Notes: generated by a model from the sequence alone, not told the origin. A stretch of 64,000 nt of DNA from Pseudomonas sp. p1(2021b) (GCF_020151015.1 NZ_CP083746.1:2695001-2759000); one strand, 5' to 3'. Counted from the stretch's first letter, positions 25,306 through 34,929 are shown. Made by a program: numbers and translations.

Positions 25306-25857
25306 TCACGCATGCACACTGTGCTGGCAAGCATCCGCCTCGATGGGCATCTCGTCGATGGCATGGATCATCCCACTCTCCAGCGCTTCCTTGGCACCGA
25401 GGATGCGCGGGTAGGCCATCAAGTAGCGCGGCACGTCCAACACCTCGGTGGCCCCTTCGGTGCGCTCGGCCACTATCTGGGCATACAGGCGCAGGTCGTA
25501 GTCCAGGCTCATCGCATATTCGGCCATGCGCGAATGGTCCACCGAGCCGTGCAAGGTCCAGTGGAACGGATGGAACAAGAATTTGCTCAACGCGCAGGCC
25601 GTGCGGTGCTCACCCGCCAGGAACAGGATATTGCCCATGGATTCCACCGTGCCCAGGTTATGGGTATGCACCTGTACCGGCAGCGAGCGCAGGAAGTTGT
25701 ACAGGGTGAACCCGTAGCTGCACTCCCCGCCCATGGTGGCGATATTGATCTGCAAGACCTCGGCACCCTGTTGCAGGGCCCGGGCGCTGGTGCTGATCAG
25801 GTTGCCGCAGGTGGACGAGTTGATCGGCCCGGTGAAGTGAATGATGTGTCTGGCCAT
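25306..25857 (-). CDS. ClpP-like serine protease family protein (orphan)
   Basis: 183 residues from ATG 25857 (GGAGGCAAGC upstream; a TTG at 25869 lies inside the ribosome site). The ClpP/crotonase fold is shown by INIATMGGECSYGFTLYNFL near 40-60, the nucleophile region GTVESMGNILFLAG near 72-85, and a histidine in LFHPFHW near 96. The end (GAKEALESGMIHAIDEM) matches the ClpP tail. I cannot place the third triad residue (Asp): leucine seems to stand there. No Clp ATPase is nearby. It may be a ClpP-related enzyme with an altered active site. Confidence 0.8.
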   Translation of the reverse strand: MARHIIHFTGPINSSTCGNLISTSARALQQGAEVLQINIATMGGECSYGFTLYNFLRSLPVQVHTHNLGTVESMGNILFLAGEHRTACALSKFLFHPFHWTLHGSVDHSRMAEYAMSLDYDLRLYAQIVAERTEGATEVLDVPRYLMAYPRILGAKEALESGMIHAIDEMPIEADACQHSVHA

Positions 25858-25897
25858 GCTTGCCTCCAAGGTTGGCGGAAATCATTCCAGTGAAACG

Positions 25898-26293
25898 TCA
25901 ATCGGATTGCTCGACGGCGTCCGGTGGCGCGCCGTTGCCGTTCTTGTCCTTTTCGCCCATGCGCTGGTACTGCTTGCGCAAGGCATGCAGCTCGGCCGAA
26001 TCCATGTCCTCCAGGGCCAACAGTGCTTTGTGTGCCTTGCGCGTGGTGCGCAGCAGCTCGTCGATCTTGATGTGCAACACGTCGTTGTCGCGGTTCTGGG
26101 TGTTCTGGATCAGGAACACCATCAGGAAGGTGATGATGGTGGTCGAGGTGTTGATCACCAGTTGCCAGGTGTCGTTGAAGTCGAACAACGGCCCGCTCAC
26201 GGCCCAGGCCACGATCAGCAACAGGGCGATGGCGAAGGTCAGCGGTCGGCCGGCCCATTTGGCCAGCCAGTGGGCGAAACGGTCGAATTTCAT
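25898..26293 (-). CDS. Low-affinity iron permease-family membrane protein
   Basis: 131 residues from ATG 26293; the longer frame adds unlikely sequence. Two close hydrophobic segments (about 18-35 and 43-63: LTFAIALLLIVAWAVSGPLF, then TSTTIITFLMVFLIQNTQNR) carry the signature of the Fet4-type low-affinity iron permease family (TITFLMVFLIQNTQNRD). The rest is a charged cytoplasmic helix. Bacterial members are short and not proven transporters. It is in line with the ClpP-like gene, 40 bp apart. Confidence 0.82.
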   Translation of the reverse strand: MKFDRFAHWLAKWAGRPLTFAIALLLIVAWAVSGPLFDFNDTWQLVINTSTTIITFLMVFLIQNTQNRDNDVLHIKIDELLRTTRKAHKALLALEDMDSAELHALRKQYQRMGEKDKNGNGAPPDAVEQSD

Positions 26294-26321
26294 GCCGGCA
26301 GTCCTCCTCAGCCACCCGGCA

Positions 26322-26456
26322 TCAGCCCGGCAGCTTGTCCTCGCCAGGCAAGCCTTGCAGGTCAGGGTCGTCGGGCAGGACCTCTGGGTCATCCTCAGGC
26401 TTCTCACTGGCCTGCGGTTGCGCGTTCAGTTCTTCGAAATCGGTGTCGGTGTTCAT
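26322..26456 (-). CDS. Small acidic protein
   Basis: 44 residues from ATG 26456 (AGAGGAA upstream). Composition is heavily D, E, P, L and G (PEDDPEVLPDDPDLQGLPG), with no hydrophobic core. It immediately precedes the iron-permease-like gene (28 bp) on the same strand. One of several tiny acidic proteins in this window; function unknown. Confidence 0.55.
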   Translation of the reverse strand: MNTDTDFEELNAQPQASEKPEDDPEVLPDDPDLQGLPGEDKLPG

Positions 26457-26643
26457 GGTTCGGTTCCTCTGCCAATGCCAGGCGGGCCAAATCCTCCCCT
26501 GGCATGCGGTGGAATCGCCGGCGGCGGCAAAGTTCAAAAACGATGCCCCGCTCCACTCGTCAAACTTCCTGAACCCTCACCGCCTGCGTCGAGTCGCAAT
26601 TCAAGGACAGACCTGCAACCCATCACGAACGAAGGACGGCAAC

Positions 26644-27561
26644 GTGAGTGATATCCGTATAGGCATTTCCGGTTGGCGCTACGGCCCCTGGCGCAAGGAT
26701 TTCTACCCCAAGGGGCTGCGCCAGGACGACGAACTGGCGTTCGCCTCGCGGGCGGTCAACAGCATCGAGATCAATGGCTCGTTCTATGCCCTGCAGACGC
26801 CGCAGCGCTATTGCCAGTGGCGCGACGCAACGCCGGACGACTTCGTGTTCTCGGTCAAGGCGCCGCGCTACATCACCCATGTGAGAAGGCTCAAGGACAT
26901 CGAGGAGCCCCTGGCCAACTTCTTCGCCTCCGGCCCGTTGCAGCTGGGCCACAAGCTGGGCCCGGTGCTCTGGCAGTTCCCGCCCAGCATGAAGTTCGAC
27001 GCGGCACGTTTCGCCGACTTCCTCGAACGCCTACCCCATGACCGTGCCGCTGCCCGAGCCTTGGCCGAGCACTGTGCCGAACGCCTACGGGGCAACGGCG
27101 GCACCGTTATCGAAGGCAACGCGCCTTTGCGCCATGCCATAGAGATCCGCCATGAAAGTTTCCTATGCACCGAGTTCGTAGAATTGCTACGCAAGCATAA
27201 GGTCGCCCTGGTGGTGGCCGACAGCGCCAGCAAGTGGCCCTATGTGGAGGATGTCACCGCCGACTTCATCTACATGCGCCTGCATGGCGACGTCGAGCTC
27301 TACAGCAGCGGCTACACCGCCCGCGCCCTGCGCCGTTGGAAGGAACGCATCCTGGCCTGGAGCCAGGGCGGCCAACCCGACGACGCCGAACTGATCGTCC
27401 AGCGAGCACCGCACAAGCGCGCCACTCGGGACGTCTACTGCTACTTCGACAATGACCAGAAAGTCCACGCACCCTACGATGCCCGCCGCCTGCTGGAGAA
27501 ACTGAACCTCGCCGGCGAGCTGGTCACTGAGCCTGGGGTGGAACCGGAGGTCGAATTGTGA
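26644..27561 (+). CDS. DUF72-domain protein
   Basis: 305 residues from GTG 26644, preceded by AAGGAC. The N-terminus [19 protein letters not shown] and [12 protein letters not shown] (near residue 40) are the DUF72 marks of this TIM-barrel-like family; the [15 protein letters not shown] stretch follows. DUF72 proteins (YecE type) are widespread and of unknown activity. The stop codon overlaps the GTG start of the next gene by four bases (GTGA), so it is translationally coupled to the ybhP-clsB-ybhN-like operon, an uncommon addition. Confidence 0.87.
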   Translation: MSDIRIGISGWRYGPWRKDFYPKGLRQDDELAFASRAVNSIEINGSFYALQTPQRYCQWRDATPDDFVFSVKAPRYITHVRRLKDIEEPLANFFASGPLQLGHKLGPVLWQFPPSMKFDAARFADFLERLPHDRAAARALAEHCAERLRGNGGTVIEGNAPLRHAIEIRHESFLCTEFVELLRKHKVALVVADSASKWPYVEDVTADFIYMRLHGDVELYSSGYTARALRRWKERILAWSQGGQPDDAELIVQRAPHKRATRDVYCYFDNDQKVHAPYDARRLLEKLNLAGELVTEPGVEPEVEL

Positions 27562-28343
27562 ACAAGACCATGCCAGCTCCCCGATGCATCATCGACAAGA
27601 TCACTGCGGTGCACCGTCTGAATGTGCTGACGATCAACGTGCATAAGGGCTTCACCCTGTTCAACCGGCGCTTCATCCTGCCCGAGCTGCGCGAGGCGGT
27701 GCGGGCCACCGGCGCGGACCTGGTGTTCCTCCAGGAGGTTCATGGCAGCCACCAGATGCACGCGCAGCGTCATCCGGCCTGGCCACAGACGCCGCAGTAC
27801 GAGTTTCTCGCCGACACCATGTGGCCACAGTTCGCCTACGGTCGCAACGCGGTCTACCCCCACGGCGACCATGGCAATGCCCTGCTGTCGAAATTCCCTA
27901 TCGCCGAATACCACAACCTCGATGTCTCGATTGCCGGCAACGAACAACGCGGCCTGCTGCATTGCCGCCTGGAAGTGCCAGGCCACGACCAGTTGCATGC
28001 GGTGTGTGTGCACCTGGGCCTGCGTGAAGCGCACCGCCAGGCCCAGGTCCGCCTGCTGCTGGAACTGCTCGACAGCCTGCCGGCCGATGCACCGGTCATT
28101 GTCGCCGGCGATTTCAATGACTGGCGGCTCAAGGCCGACGCGGTGCTGTCCGAACGCCTGGTCGAGGCCTTCGGCGAACGCCTGGGCACGCCGGCACGCA
28201 GCTTTCCGGCGCGCCTGCCCTTGCTGCGCCTGGACCGCATTTACCTGCGCAACGCCATGCCTGGCAGGGTCCAGGTGCTGTCCAAATACCCGTGGTCGCA
28301 CCTGTCCGACCATGCGCCGCTGGCGGCGGAGATCAGCCTATGA
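27558..28343 (+). CDS. ybhP: Endonuclease/exonuclease/phosphatase-family protein (YbhP-like)
   Basis: 261 residues, GTG start overlapping the DUF72 stop. It belongs to the metal-dependent EEP superfamily: [11 protein letters not shown] near 22, LVFLQEVHG near 55 (metal Glu), VCVHLGL near 150, GDFNDWR near 180 (Asp/Asn) and the final SDHAPL (Asp-His). In enterics this gene (ybhP) precedes clsB. Its stop codon overlaps the next start, so the products are made together. A role in phospholipid or headgroup hydrolysis is plausible but unproven. Confidence 0.85.
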   Translation: MNKTMPAPRCIIDKITAVHRLNVLTINVHKGFTLFNRRFILPELREAVRATGADLVFLQEVHGSHQMHAQRHPAWPQTPQYEFLADTMWPQFAYGRNAVYPHGDHGNALLSKFPIAEYHNLDVSIAGNEQRGLLHCRLEVPGHDQLHAVCVHLGLREAHRQAQVRLLLELLDSLPADAPVIVAGDFNDWRLKADAVLSERLVEAFGERLGTPARSFPARLPLLRLDRIYLRNAMPGRVQVLSKYPWSHLSDHAPLAAEISL

Positions 28344-29542
28344 ATCGGCCTTGGGTGGAAGGCAACCATGTGCAGTTGCTGATCAATGGCGAGCAGTACT
28401 ACCCACGCGTGTTCGAGGCCATGGCCCGGGCACGTGAAGAGATCCTGCTCGAGACCTTCATCATCTACGACGACAAGGTCGGCCAGCAGCTGCAACAGGT
28501 ACTGATCGATGCCGCCCGGCGTGGCGTGCGGGTCGAAGTGGCCGCCGACGGCTACGGTACCGCCGACCTGCCGGACACCTTCATTTCGGCCATGACCGAA
28601 GCCGGTATCCGCTTCCACGCCTTTGACCCGCAGCCACGCCTGGTGGGCATGCGCACCAACCTGTTCCGGCGCCTGCACCGCAAGATCGTAGTGATCGACG
28701 GCGAGCTCGCGTTCATTGGCGGCATCAACTACAGCGCTGACCACCTGGGCGACTTTGGCCCCATGGCCAAGCAGGACTATGCCGTGGAGGTACGCGGGCC
28801 GGTGGTGGCCCAGGTGCACGCCACCAGCCGCCGGCTGCTGGCGCCGGTGCTGGAGCCGCCCAGCCAGGTGCGCCCGGTGACCGAGCCCAGCGGCTCGGCC
28901 TGCGCGGTGCTGGTGGAGCGCGACAACGGCCGCCACCGCAACGACATCGAAGCCTACTACCTGGAAGGTTTTCGCTTGGCCCGCCAACGCATCGTGGTGG
29001 CCAACGCCTACTTCTTCCCCGGTTACCGCCTGATGCGCGAACTGCGCAACGCCGCGCGCCGGGGCGTTGAGGTGGTGCTGATCCTCCAGGGCCAGCCGGA
29101 CATGCGCTGGGTCCGCGCCCTGTCGCGGCTGCTGTACAACTACCTGCTGCGCGACGGCGTGCGCATCCATGAGTACTGCCAACGCCCGCTGCACGGCAAG
29201 GTCGCACTGGTGGACGACCAATGGGCCACGGTCGGCTCGAGTAACCTCGACCCCTTGAGCCTGTCGTTCAACCTGGAGGCCAACCTGCTGATCCGTGACC
29301 GTGCTTTCAACCAGACGCTGTACCAGCACCTGAACGAACTGGCCAACGAACACTGCAAGGCCGTCACCCTGGAGCGCATGGTGCGGGGCTATTGGTGGCG
29401 GGCGCCGCTGATCTTCCTGTGCTTCCACGTGATTCGCCACTTCCCGCGGATCGCCGGCTGGTTTCCCGCCCACCGCCAGGTCCTGCAGTCGCTGTGCCCC
29501 GGCGAACAGGAAACCCAGGCCTATCACGAGGGCAAGACCTGA
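28340..29542 (+). CDS. clsB: Cardiolipin synthase B
   Basis: 400 residues from ATG 28340, overlapping the previous stop. Two phospholipase-D HKD motifs are complete: [16 protein letters not shown] near 114 and [18 protein letters not shown] near 290. The enzyme joins phosphatidylglycerol molecules (or PG with phosphatidylethanolamine) into cardiolipin at the inner membrane. ClsB lacks the N-terminal transmembrane helices of ClsA, as seen here. Gene order ybhP-clsB-ybhN is conserved with E. coli. Confidence 0.92.
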   Translation: MNRPWVEGNHVQLLINGEQYYPRVFEAMARAREEILLETFIIYDDKVGQQLQQVLIDAARRGVRVEVAADGYGTADLPDTFISAMTEAGIRFHAFDPQPRLVGMRTNLFRRLHRKIVVIDGELAFIGGINYSADHLGDFGPMAKQDYAVEVRGPVVAQVHATSRRLLAPVLEPPSQVRPVTEPSGSACAVLVERDNGRHRNDIEAYYLEGFRLARQRIVVANAYFFPGYRLMRELRNAARRGVEVVLILQGQPDMRWVRALSRLLYNYLLRDGVRIHEYCQRPLHGKVALVDDQWATVGSSNLDPLSLSFNLEANLLIRDRAFNQTLYQHLNELANEHCKAVTLERMVRGYWWRAPLIFLCFHVIRHFPRIAGWFPAHRQVLQSLCPGEQETQAYHEGKT

Positions 29543-30501
29543 TGGAGCACACGCCTTGGCGCACCTGGGGCAAACGCCTGATGACCCTGTTGTTCCTGGT
29601 GCTGATCCCGACCTTGCTGTACCTGCTGGCACGCAACCTGGACTGGAACGAGGTGCGCCAGTCGTTGCTGGCCTACAAGCCCGGTACCCTGGCCATCGGC
29701 CTGGTGCTGGCGTTCGCCAGCTACCTGACTTTCGCCAGCTACGACCTGCTCGGCCGCGCCTATACCGGCCATCACCTGCCGGCTCGCCAGGTACTGCCGG
29801 TTGCGTTCGTGTGCTACGCCTTCAACCTCAATTTCACCACCTGGGTGGGCGGCGTGGCCTTGCGCTACCGGCTGTACGGGCGCCTGGGCCTGGATACACC
29901 GACCATCACCCGCATCCTCACCCTGGGCCTTCTGACCAACTGGGTGAGCTATATGCTGCTGGCGGGAACGGTGTTCGCCCTGGGCCTGGTCGAGATGCCC
30001 AACAACTGGGCGGTGGGCGCCACTGGCCTGCGCTTGATCGGTGTGCTGCTGCTGGCACTCGCCCTGGGCTACCTGCTGGCCTGCGCCTTCGCCAAGCGTC
30101 GCACCTGGAGCCTGCGGGGACACGAGCTCACCCTGCCCTCGCTGCGCCTGGCGCTGTGCCAGGTGGCCCTGGGCGCGGCCAACTGGGCATTGATGGCAGC
30201 ACTGATCCACTGGCTGCTGCCCCATGAGCTGTTCTACCCGTCGATCCTCGGCATTCTCCTGATCAGTTGCGTGGCCGGTGTGGTGGCGCATATTCCCGCC
30301 GGGCTCGGCGTGCTCGAGGCGGTGTTCCTCGCCCTGCTCCACGGCCAGATCGGCCAGGGCAGCCTGGTGGCCGCGCTGTTGGGCTACCGTACCCTGTACT
30401 ACCTGATTCCCTTGCTGCTGGCGCTGCTGGTGTACCTGGTCCTGGAGAAACGTGCCAGGGCCATGCGCCGGCGTGGCAAGGCCGCAATGCGCAAGACCTG
30501 A
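29542..30501 (+). CDS. ybhN: YbhN-like integral membrane protein (lysylphosphatidylglycerol synthetase TM-domain family)
   Basis: 319 residues, about eight membrane segments. The start ATG shares one base with the clsB stop. Family features: NLNFTTWVGGVALRYRLYGR near 95 and PAGLGVLEAVFLALL near 254, as in YbhN/UPF0104 and the flippase domain of MprF. It may move or organise phospholipids made by ClsB. No synthetase domain is attached. Confidence 0.88.
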   Translation: MEHTPWRTWGKRLMTLLFLVLIPTLLYLLARNLDWNEVRQSLLAYKPGTLAIGLVLAFASYLTFASYDLLGRAYTGHHLPARQVLPVAFVCYAFNLNFTTWVGGVALRYRLYGRLGLDTPTITRILTLGLLTNWVSYMLLAGTVFALGLVEMPNNWAVGATGLRLIGVLLLALALGYLLACAFAKRRTWSLRGHELTLPSLRLALCQVALGAANWALMAALIHWLLPHELFYPSILGILLISCVAGVVAHIPAGLGVLEAVFLALLHGQIGQGSLVAALLGYRTLYYLIPLLLALLVYLVLEKRARAMRRRGKAAMRKT

Positions 30502-30530
30502 AGAAGGCCGCCACGGCCGGGAGGTGTCCG

Positions 30531-30959
30531 ATGCGTTTTTCCATCCTGCTGTTGTTGCTCGGCAGCCTGGCCAGTACCCATGCGCTGGCCGAGGCCTGCG
30601 AAGTGCTCACCCGCTCCTCCAGCGACGCGGTCAAGCCCGTGGAGCGGCGGACCTGCTACAGCTACGGCAACATGCCCGCCGAGGCCATCGCCTGGTCGTG
30701 CAGCAACGAAAGCAAGGACATGATCAACACGCAGAAACACAAGGTAGCCCGCTGCGCCGACGGCAGCGTCGGCAGTTGCATCGCGCCGCTGACCCAGGAA
30801 TCGCTGGCTAACCCCAATGCCGCCGGCCGCGACGAGCCCTCGACCAAGCCTGCCGTGCCCAAGGACGCGCGGGTGATCACGTATTACTACGACACCCCGA
30901 GCCTGGCCCAGGCACGTGCCGACTGCGAACGCAAGGATGGTATCTGGCAGACGCACTGA
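30531..30959 (+). CDS. Exported hypothetical protein
   Basis: 142 residues from ATG 30531 (GGGAGGTG upstream). Signal peptide to about residue 21 (THALA-EAC). Six or more cysteines are spread through the mature part (CEVL, RTCYSYG, WSCSN, ARCADG, SCIAPL, DCERKDG), suggesting a disulfide-rich periplasmic or secreted protein. It follows ybhN by 29 bp and may share its message. No known family. Confidence 0.75.
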   Translation: MRFSILLLLLGSLASTHALAEACEVLTRSSSDAVKPVERRTCYSYGNMPAEAIAWSCSNESKDMINTQKHKVARCADGSVGSCIAPLTQESLANPNAAGRDEPSTKPAVPKDARVITYYYDTPSLAQARADCERKDGIWQTH

Positions 30960-31047
30960 CCGCCGGTCGCAGCTTAGGAACGTCGGCCTCCGGCTGGGCT
31001 CCCCCGTAGTAGACGCGTTGTTTTTCACTGCAAAGGAGAGAACCACC

Positions 31048-31425
31048 ATGCCACGTGGAGACAAAGACAAGTACACCGACAAGCAGAAACGCAAGGCCGA
31101 GCACATCGAGGAGAGCTACGAGGCCAAGGGCGTGTCCAAGGACGAGGCGGAGTCCCGCGCCTGGGCCACGGTCAATAAACAGTCCGGCGGTGGCGAGCGC
31201 AAAGGTGGCTCGGGGCAGAAGAAGAGCCCCCAGGCCAAGGAAAAGGCTCGCGAATCTTCGGCCAAGCGCGCCGCCGCCACCCGCCGCGGCGTGCCCCGGC
31301 CAGGGCAACGGCTGGAGGACATGACCAAGAGCGAACTGCTGGACCGCGCGCGCAAGCGCAACATCTCCGGGCGCTCGACCATGCGCAAAAGCGAGCTGAT
31401 CGAGGCGCTGCGCAAGGCGGCTTGA
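31048..31425 (+). CDS. Small basic protein with Rho N-terminal-like domain
   Basis: 125 residues from ATG 31048 (AAGGAGAG upstream). The first 45 residues form a lysine-rich helix-helix segment (DKYTDKQKRKAEHIEESYEA) also seen in proteins annotated as plasmid stabilisation. The middle is a K/G/S/A-rich linker. The last 35 residues (MTKSELLDRARKRNISGRST, then MRKSELIEAL) form a Rho_N/SAP-like nucleic-acid-binding helical unit. Probably a DNA- or RNA-binding accessory protein; the exact role is unknown. Confidence 0.75.
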   Translation: MPRGDKDKYTDKQKRKAEHIEESYEAKGVSKDEAESRAWATVNKQSGGGERKGGSGQKKSPQAKEKARESSAKRAAATRRGVPRPGQRLEDMTKSELLDRARKRNISGRSTMRKSELIEALRKAA

Positions 31426-31458
31426 GCAGTCTATGGATTCAAGCCATACAGGAAGACT

Positions 31459-31543
31459 GTGGGAGCGGGTTCACCCGCGAACACCGGCGAAGCCGGTGCC
31501 AGACGCCGCGTTGCATACTTCGCGGGTAACCCACTCCCACAGG
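31459..31543. repeat. REP pair
   Basis: TGTGGGAGCGGGTTCACCCGCG at the left and CGCGGGTAACCCACTCCCACA at the right (GGTT-CACC variant), spaced by the hairpin CACCGGCGAAGCCGGTG. It lies between convergent genes. Confidence 0.85.
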
Positions 31544-31559
31544 TACTACACCACCTGTT

Positions 31560-31790
31560 TCAAGGCGAAATCGGATCGCTCGCCGGGAAGGTTTCGTCCA
31601 GCGCATTGTCCACAGTGCTCTCCTTGGGCTGCACCATCTCGGCGCAATTGCAGCCGGCCATGCGGCACGGTTCGCCGTTGCGGTGGCCGGTGGCACAGGC
31701 TTCGCAGCAGTAGGCCTTGTCATCCTGCAGCACGGCATTGGCGTCGACAGTGCAGGCACAGTGGTTACAGGCACAACGTTGCTCGGTCAT
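31560..31790 (-). CDS. Metallothionein (bacterial SmtA/BmtA family)
   Basis: 76 residues with ten cysteines in the family pattern: CACNHCAC near 6-13, YCCEACATGH near 28-37, then PCRMAGCNC near 42-50. The final 25 residues are an acidic, cysteine-free tail (STVDNALDETFPASDP). Such proteins bind Zn2+ or Cd2+ in the cytosol. The histidines in the second and third motifs are typical of SmtA. It may be stress- or zinc-regulated. The next gene on this strand starts 478 bp upstream, 3 bp from its stop. Confidence 0.9.
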   Translation of the reverse strand: MTEQRCACNHCACTVDANAVLQDDKAYCCEACATGHRNGEPCRMAGCNCAEMVQPKESTVDNALDETFPASDPISP

Positions 31791-31792
31791 GG

Positions 31793-32269
31793 TCAGCTCC
31801 TTCGTTCATCGTCATCAGGGTCCACCGGCGACACCTCGTCGGTCCACGGCTCGCCATCGAGCGGCGCGGAGCGGGCCAGCTCGGCTTCATCGAGGCCGAT
31901 GCCACCGCCGATCTCATGCTCCTCGACACGGCGCAGGGTCTTGTCCGCCGGGCCGCCCGCGCCACCGGGTTCATGGGGGTCGCGGGCACCGGTCTGGTCA
32001 TAGAGGGTGTCCGGGCTCAGGTCATCGAGGGTGACGTTGTCTTCGTGCAGGCTGTCGCTCAAGGCTTCGCCGCCACTCATGCCACTTTCTGCCACCCGCC
32101 GTGGGGGGTACTCCTGGGCCACTTCCTGGGCTGGGCGTTCATCACCGGCGCGGCCCTCGCGCTCGTCTTGACGCTCGCTGAAGTCCAATTCATGCACGCT
32201 GCCCATACGGTCCTCGGTATCGTCGATGTCGACCTGGGGCCTGGTTTTCGGGTCGTCTGGCTGGGGCAT
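31793..32269 (-). CDS. Acidic hydrophilic protein (annotated elsewhere as serine kinase/phosphatase)
   Basis: 158 residues from ATG 32269, with GGAGAG upstream. Very rich in D, E, G and P, with no hydrophobic segment; the sequence (DDTEDRMGSVHELDFSERQD and later DNVTLDDLSPDTLYDQTGA) looks mostly disordered. Pseudomonad homologues carry the label serine kinase/phosphatase without a recognisable kinase motif; I see none either. Two bases separate its stop from the metallothionein start, so the two are probably cotranscribed. Confidence 0.7.
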   Translation of the reverse strand: MPQPDDPKTRPQVDIDDTEDRMGSVHELDFSERQDEREGRAGDERPAQEVAQEYPPRRVAESGMSGGEALSDSLHEDNVTLDDLSPDTLYDQTGARDPHEPGGAGGPADKTLRRVEEHEIGGGIGLDEAELARSAPLDGEPWTDEVSPVDPDDDERRS

Positions 32270-32427
32270 CACGGCTCTCCGTCAGGTGGGTTCATGCGGT
32301 CGACTCCCAGAGCCGGGCAATGATTCAGAGTTTCTGCCCGGTGGCGCGCGCAGGCGGAAATTTTGAACTCTGCCCGGCGCGGCTCCCTCCCACCTCTAGA
32401 GACCCGCGTACCGTCCCGGAGCCCGAC

Positions 32428-34929
32428 ATGGCCAAGCCCCTGCAGGAGTACCAGCGCAAGCGCGACTTCAACGCCACGCCCGAACCGTCCGGCACACGCC
32501 GGCGTGGCCAGGCCGCCCATGCGCTGCAGTACTGCATCCAGAAACATGACGCCAGCCACCTGCATTACGATTTCCGCCTGGAGCTCGACGGCACCCTCAA
32601 GAGCTGGGCGATTCCCAAGGGCCCTTCCCTGGACCCCAAGGTTCGGCGCCTGGCCGTACACGTCGAGGACCATCCGCTGGACTACGCCGACTTCGAAGGC
32701 CATATCCCCGAAGGGCATTACGGTGCAGGCGATGTAATCGTCTGGGACCGCGGCGTCTGGGAGCCCGAAGGCGATCCCCATGCCGGTTACGCCAAGGGCA
32801 AGCTGCGCTTTCGCCTGCAGGGCGAAAAGCTCTCCGGAACCTGGAACCTGTTCCGCACCCACCTGGCCGGCAAGAAGGAGCAGTGGATGCTGGTCAAGTC
32901 CCAGGACAGTGAGGCGCGCAGCGAGGCCGAGTACAGCATCGTCGAGGCTCAGCCCGACAGCGTGCTCAGCGAGCGGACCCTGGTGCCGCGCCGGGCCAAG
33001 GCCAGCGCCAAGCCGGCCAAGCGCCCCGCCGCCCGTCCACGTGCCAGCGCCGGGAAGAAAGCCGAACTGCCCGACCACCTGCAGCCACAGCTGGCCACGC
33101 TGGTCGACTCGCCCCCGGCCGGGGACTGGCGCTATGAGGTCAAGTTCGACGGCTACCGCATCCTCGCCCGCATCGACGATGACGAGGTACGCCTGTTCAC
33201 CCGCAACGGCCATGACTGGAGCGAGAAGATGCCCCATCAGGTCCAGGCCCTGCGCGCGCTCAAGCTCGGGGCCGCCTGGCTCGATGGCGAGGTGGTGGTC
33301 GCCGGCGAAAACGGCATGGCCGACTTCCAGGCGCTGCAGAACGCCTTCGACACCGCCCACGACGAGCACATCGTCTACTACCTGTTCGACCTGCCCTTCC
33401 TCGGCGGGCAGGACCTGCGCCAGGTGCCGCTGCAAGACCGCCGCGAGACATTGCGCCAGTTGCTCGAGGGGCGCGAGTCGGAACAGGTACGGTTTTCCGC
33501 CGACTTCGACCAACCCGTCGATTCGCTGCTCGACAGCGCCTGCCAGTTGCAACTCGAAGGCCTGATCGGCAAGCGCGCCGACAGCCCCTACGTGGGCCGG
33601 CGCAGCAGTGACTGGATCAAGCTCAAGTGCAAGCAGCGCCAGGAGTTCGTGATCATCGGCTATACCGACCCCAAGGGCAGCCGTAATGGCTTCGGCGCCC
33701 TGCTGCTGGCCTTGCACGACAACGACAGCGGCCAGTTGCGCTATGCCGGCAAGGTCGGCACGGGTTTCAGCGCCACTACCCTGGACAGCATCCATGCGCG
33801 GTTGAAACCCCTGGAAGTGCCCGAGCCGGCCCTGGCCAAGCCGCCGACCGGGGCCGACGCCCGTGGCGTGCATTGGCTCAAGCCGCAACTGCTGGCCGAG
33901 GTCGCCTATGCCCAGATGACCCGCGACGGCGTGGTCCGCCATTCGGTGTTCCATGGCCTGCGTGACGACAAACCGGCCACTGCCATCGACCTGGAGCGCG
34001 CCATGCCCAAGACCCGCCTGCCCAAAACCGGCACCAAGGCCCAAGCGGCCGATCTCGGCGAGCTGCGCCTGACCCACCCAGATCGGGTGATCGACGCCAC
34101 CAGCGGCGTGACCAAGCGCCAGGTGGCCGAGTACTACGCCCAGGTCGCCCGCTGGATTCTGCCGCAGCTCAAGGACCGCCCGGTCGCCCTGGTGCGCGCG
34201 CCGGACGGCCTGGGCGGCGAGCTGTTCTTCCAGAAGAACGCCGGGCAACTGCACATCCCCAAGGTGGTCAGCTACAGCAAGGCCGAGGCCGGCCAGGCGG
34301 CGATGGTGCTCAACAACGCCGAAAGCCTGCTAGGCGCGGTGCAGATGAACATGCTCGAGCTGCACACCTGGAACGGCACCGACAAGGACTTCGACAAGCC
34401 CGACCGCTTCGTCCTGGACCTGGACCCTGACCCGGCGCTGCCGTGGAAGGCCATGCTCGAGGCCACCCAGTTGACCCTCACCCTGCTCGACGAGCTGGGC
34501 CTGAAGGTGTTCCTCAAGACCAGCGGCGGCAAGGGCATCCACCTGGTGGTGCCGCTGACCCGGCGGCTCGGGTGGGACGAGGTCAAGGACTTCAGCCATG
34601 CCATCGTCAACTACCTGGCCGGGTTGTTCCCCGACCGTCTGAGCGCAGTGTCCGGCCCGAAGAACCGGGTCGGGCGGATCTTCATCGACTACCTGCGCAA
34701 CGGCAAGGGCGCCACCACGGTCAGTGCCTACTCGTTGCGCGCACGCGAAGGGCTGCCGGTGTCCGTGCCGATCTGGCGTGAAGAACTGAACCAGCTCAAG
34801 GGCGCCAACCAATGGCATATCGGCAACCTGGCCGAACGGCTGGCCGAGGTGCAGGACCCGTGGGCCGAGATGACCAAGACCCGCCAGTCGATCACCGCCC
34901 GCATGCGCAAGCAGATGGGGATGGACTGA
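32428..34929 (+). CDS. ligD: Multidomain DNA ligase D (NHEJ)
   Basis: 833 residues from ATG 32428. Order: 3'-phosphoesterase domain (about 20-190, with HLHYDFRLELDG), ATP-dependent ligase (about 220-510, nucleotidyl lysine in KFDGYR near 239) and primase/polymerase (about 540-830, catalytic DLDPDP near 662). This is the PE-LIG-POL order of P. aeruginosa LigD. With Ku (35315-36157) it repairs double-strand breaks without a template, mainly in stationary phase or after desiccation. The stop overlaps the start of the next gene (TGATG). Confidence 0.96.
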   Translation: MAKPLQEYQRKRDFNATPEPSGTRRRGQAAHALQYCIQKHDASHLHYDFRLELDGTLKSWAIPKGPSLDPKVRRLAVHVEDHPLDYADFEGHIPEGHYGAGDVIVWDRGVWEPEGDPHAGYAKGKLRFRLQGEKLSGTWNLFRTHLAGKKEQWMLVKSQDSEARSEAEYSIVEAQPDSVLSERTLVPRRAKASAKPAKRPAARPRASAGKKAELPDHLQPQLATLVDSPPAGDWRYEVKFDGYRILARIDDDEVRLFTRNGHDWSEKMPHQVQALRALKLGAAWLDGEVVVAGENGMADFQALQNAFDTAHDEHIVYYLFDLPFLGGQDLRQVPLQDRRETLRQLLEGRESEQVRFSADFDQPVDSLLDSACQLQLEGLIGKRADSPYVGRRSSDWIKLKCKQRQEFVIIGYTDPKGSRNGFGALLLALHDNDSGQLRYAGKVGTGFSATTLDSIHARLKPLEVPEPALAKPPTGADARGVHWLKPQLLAEVAYAQMTRDGVVRHSVFHGLRDDKPATAIDLERAMPKTRLPKTGTKAQAADLGELRLTHPDRVIDATSGVTKRQVAEYYAQVARWILPQLKDRPVALVRAPDGLGGELFFQKNAGQLHIPKVVSYSKAEAGQAAMVLNNAESLLGAVQMNMLELHTWNGTDKDFDKPDRFVLDLDPDPALPWKAMLEATQLTLTLLDELGLKVFLKTSGGKGIHLVVPLTRRLGWDEVKDFSHAIVNYLAGLFPDRLSAVSGPKNRVGRIFIDYLRNGKGATTVSAYSLRAREGLPVSVPIWREELNQLKGANQWHIGNLAERLAEVQDPWAEMTKTRQSITARMRKQMGMD

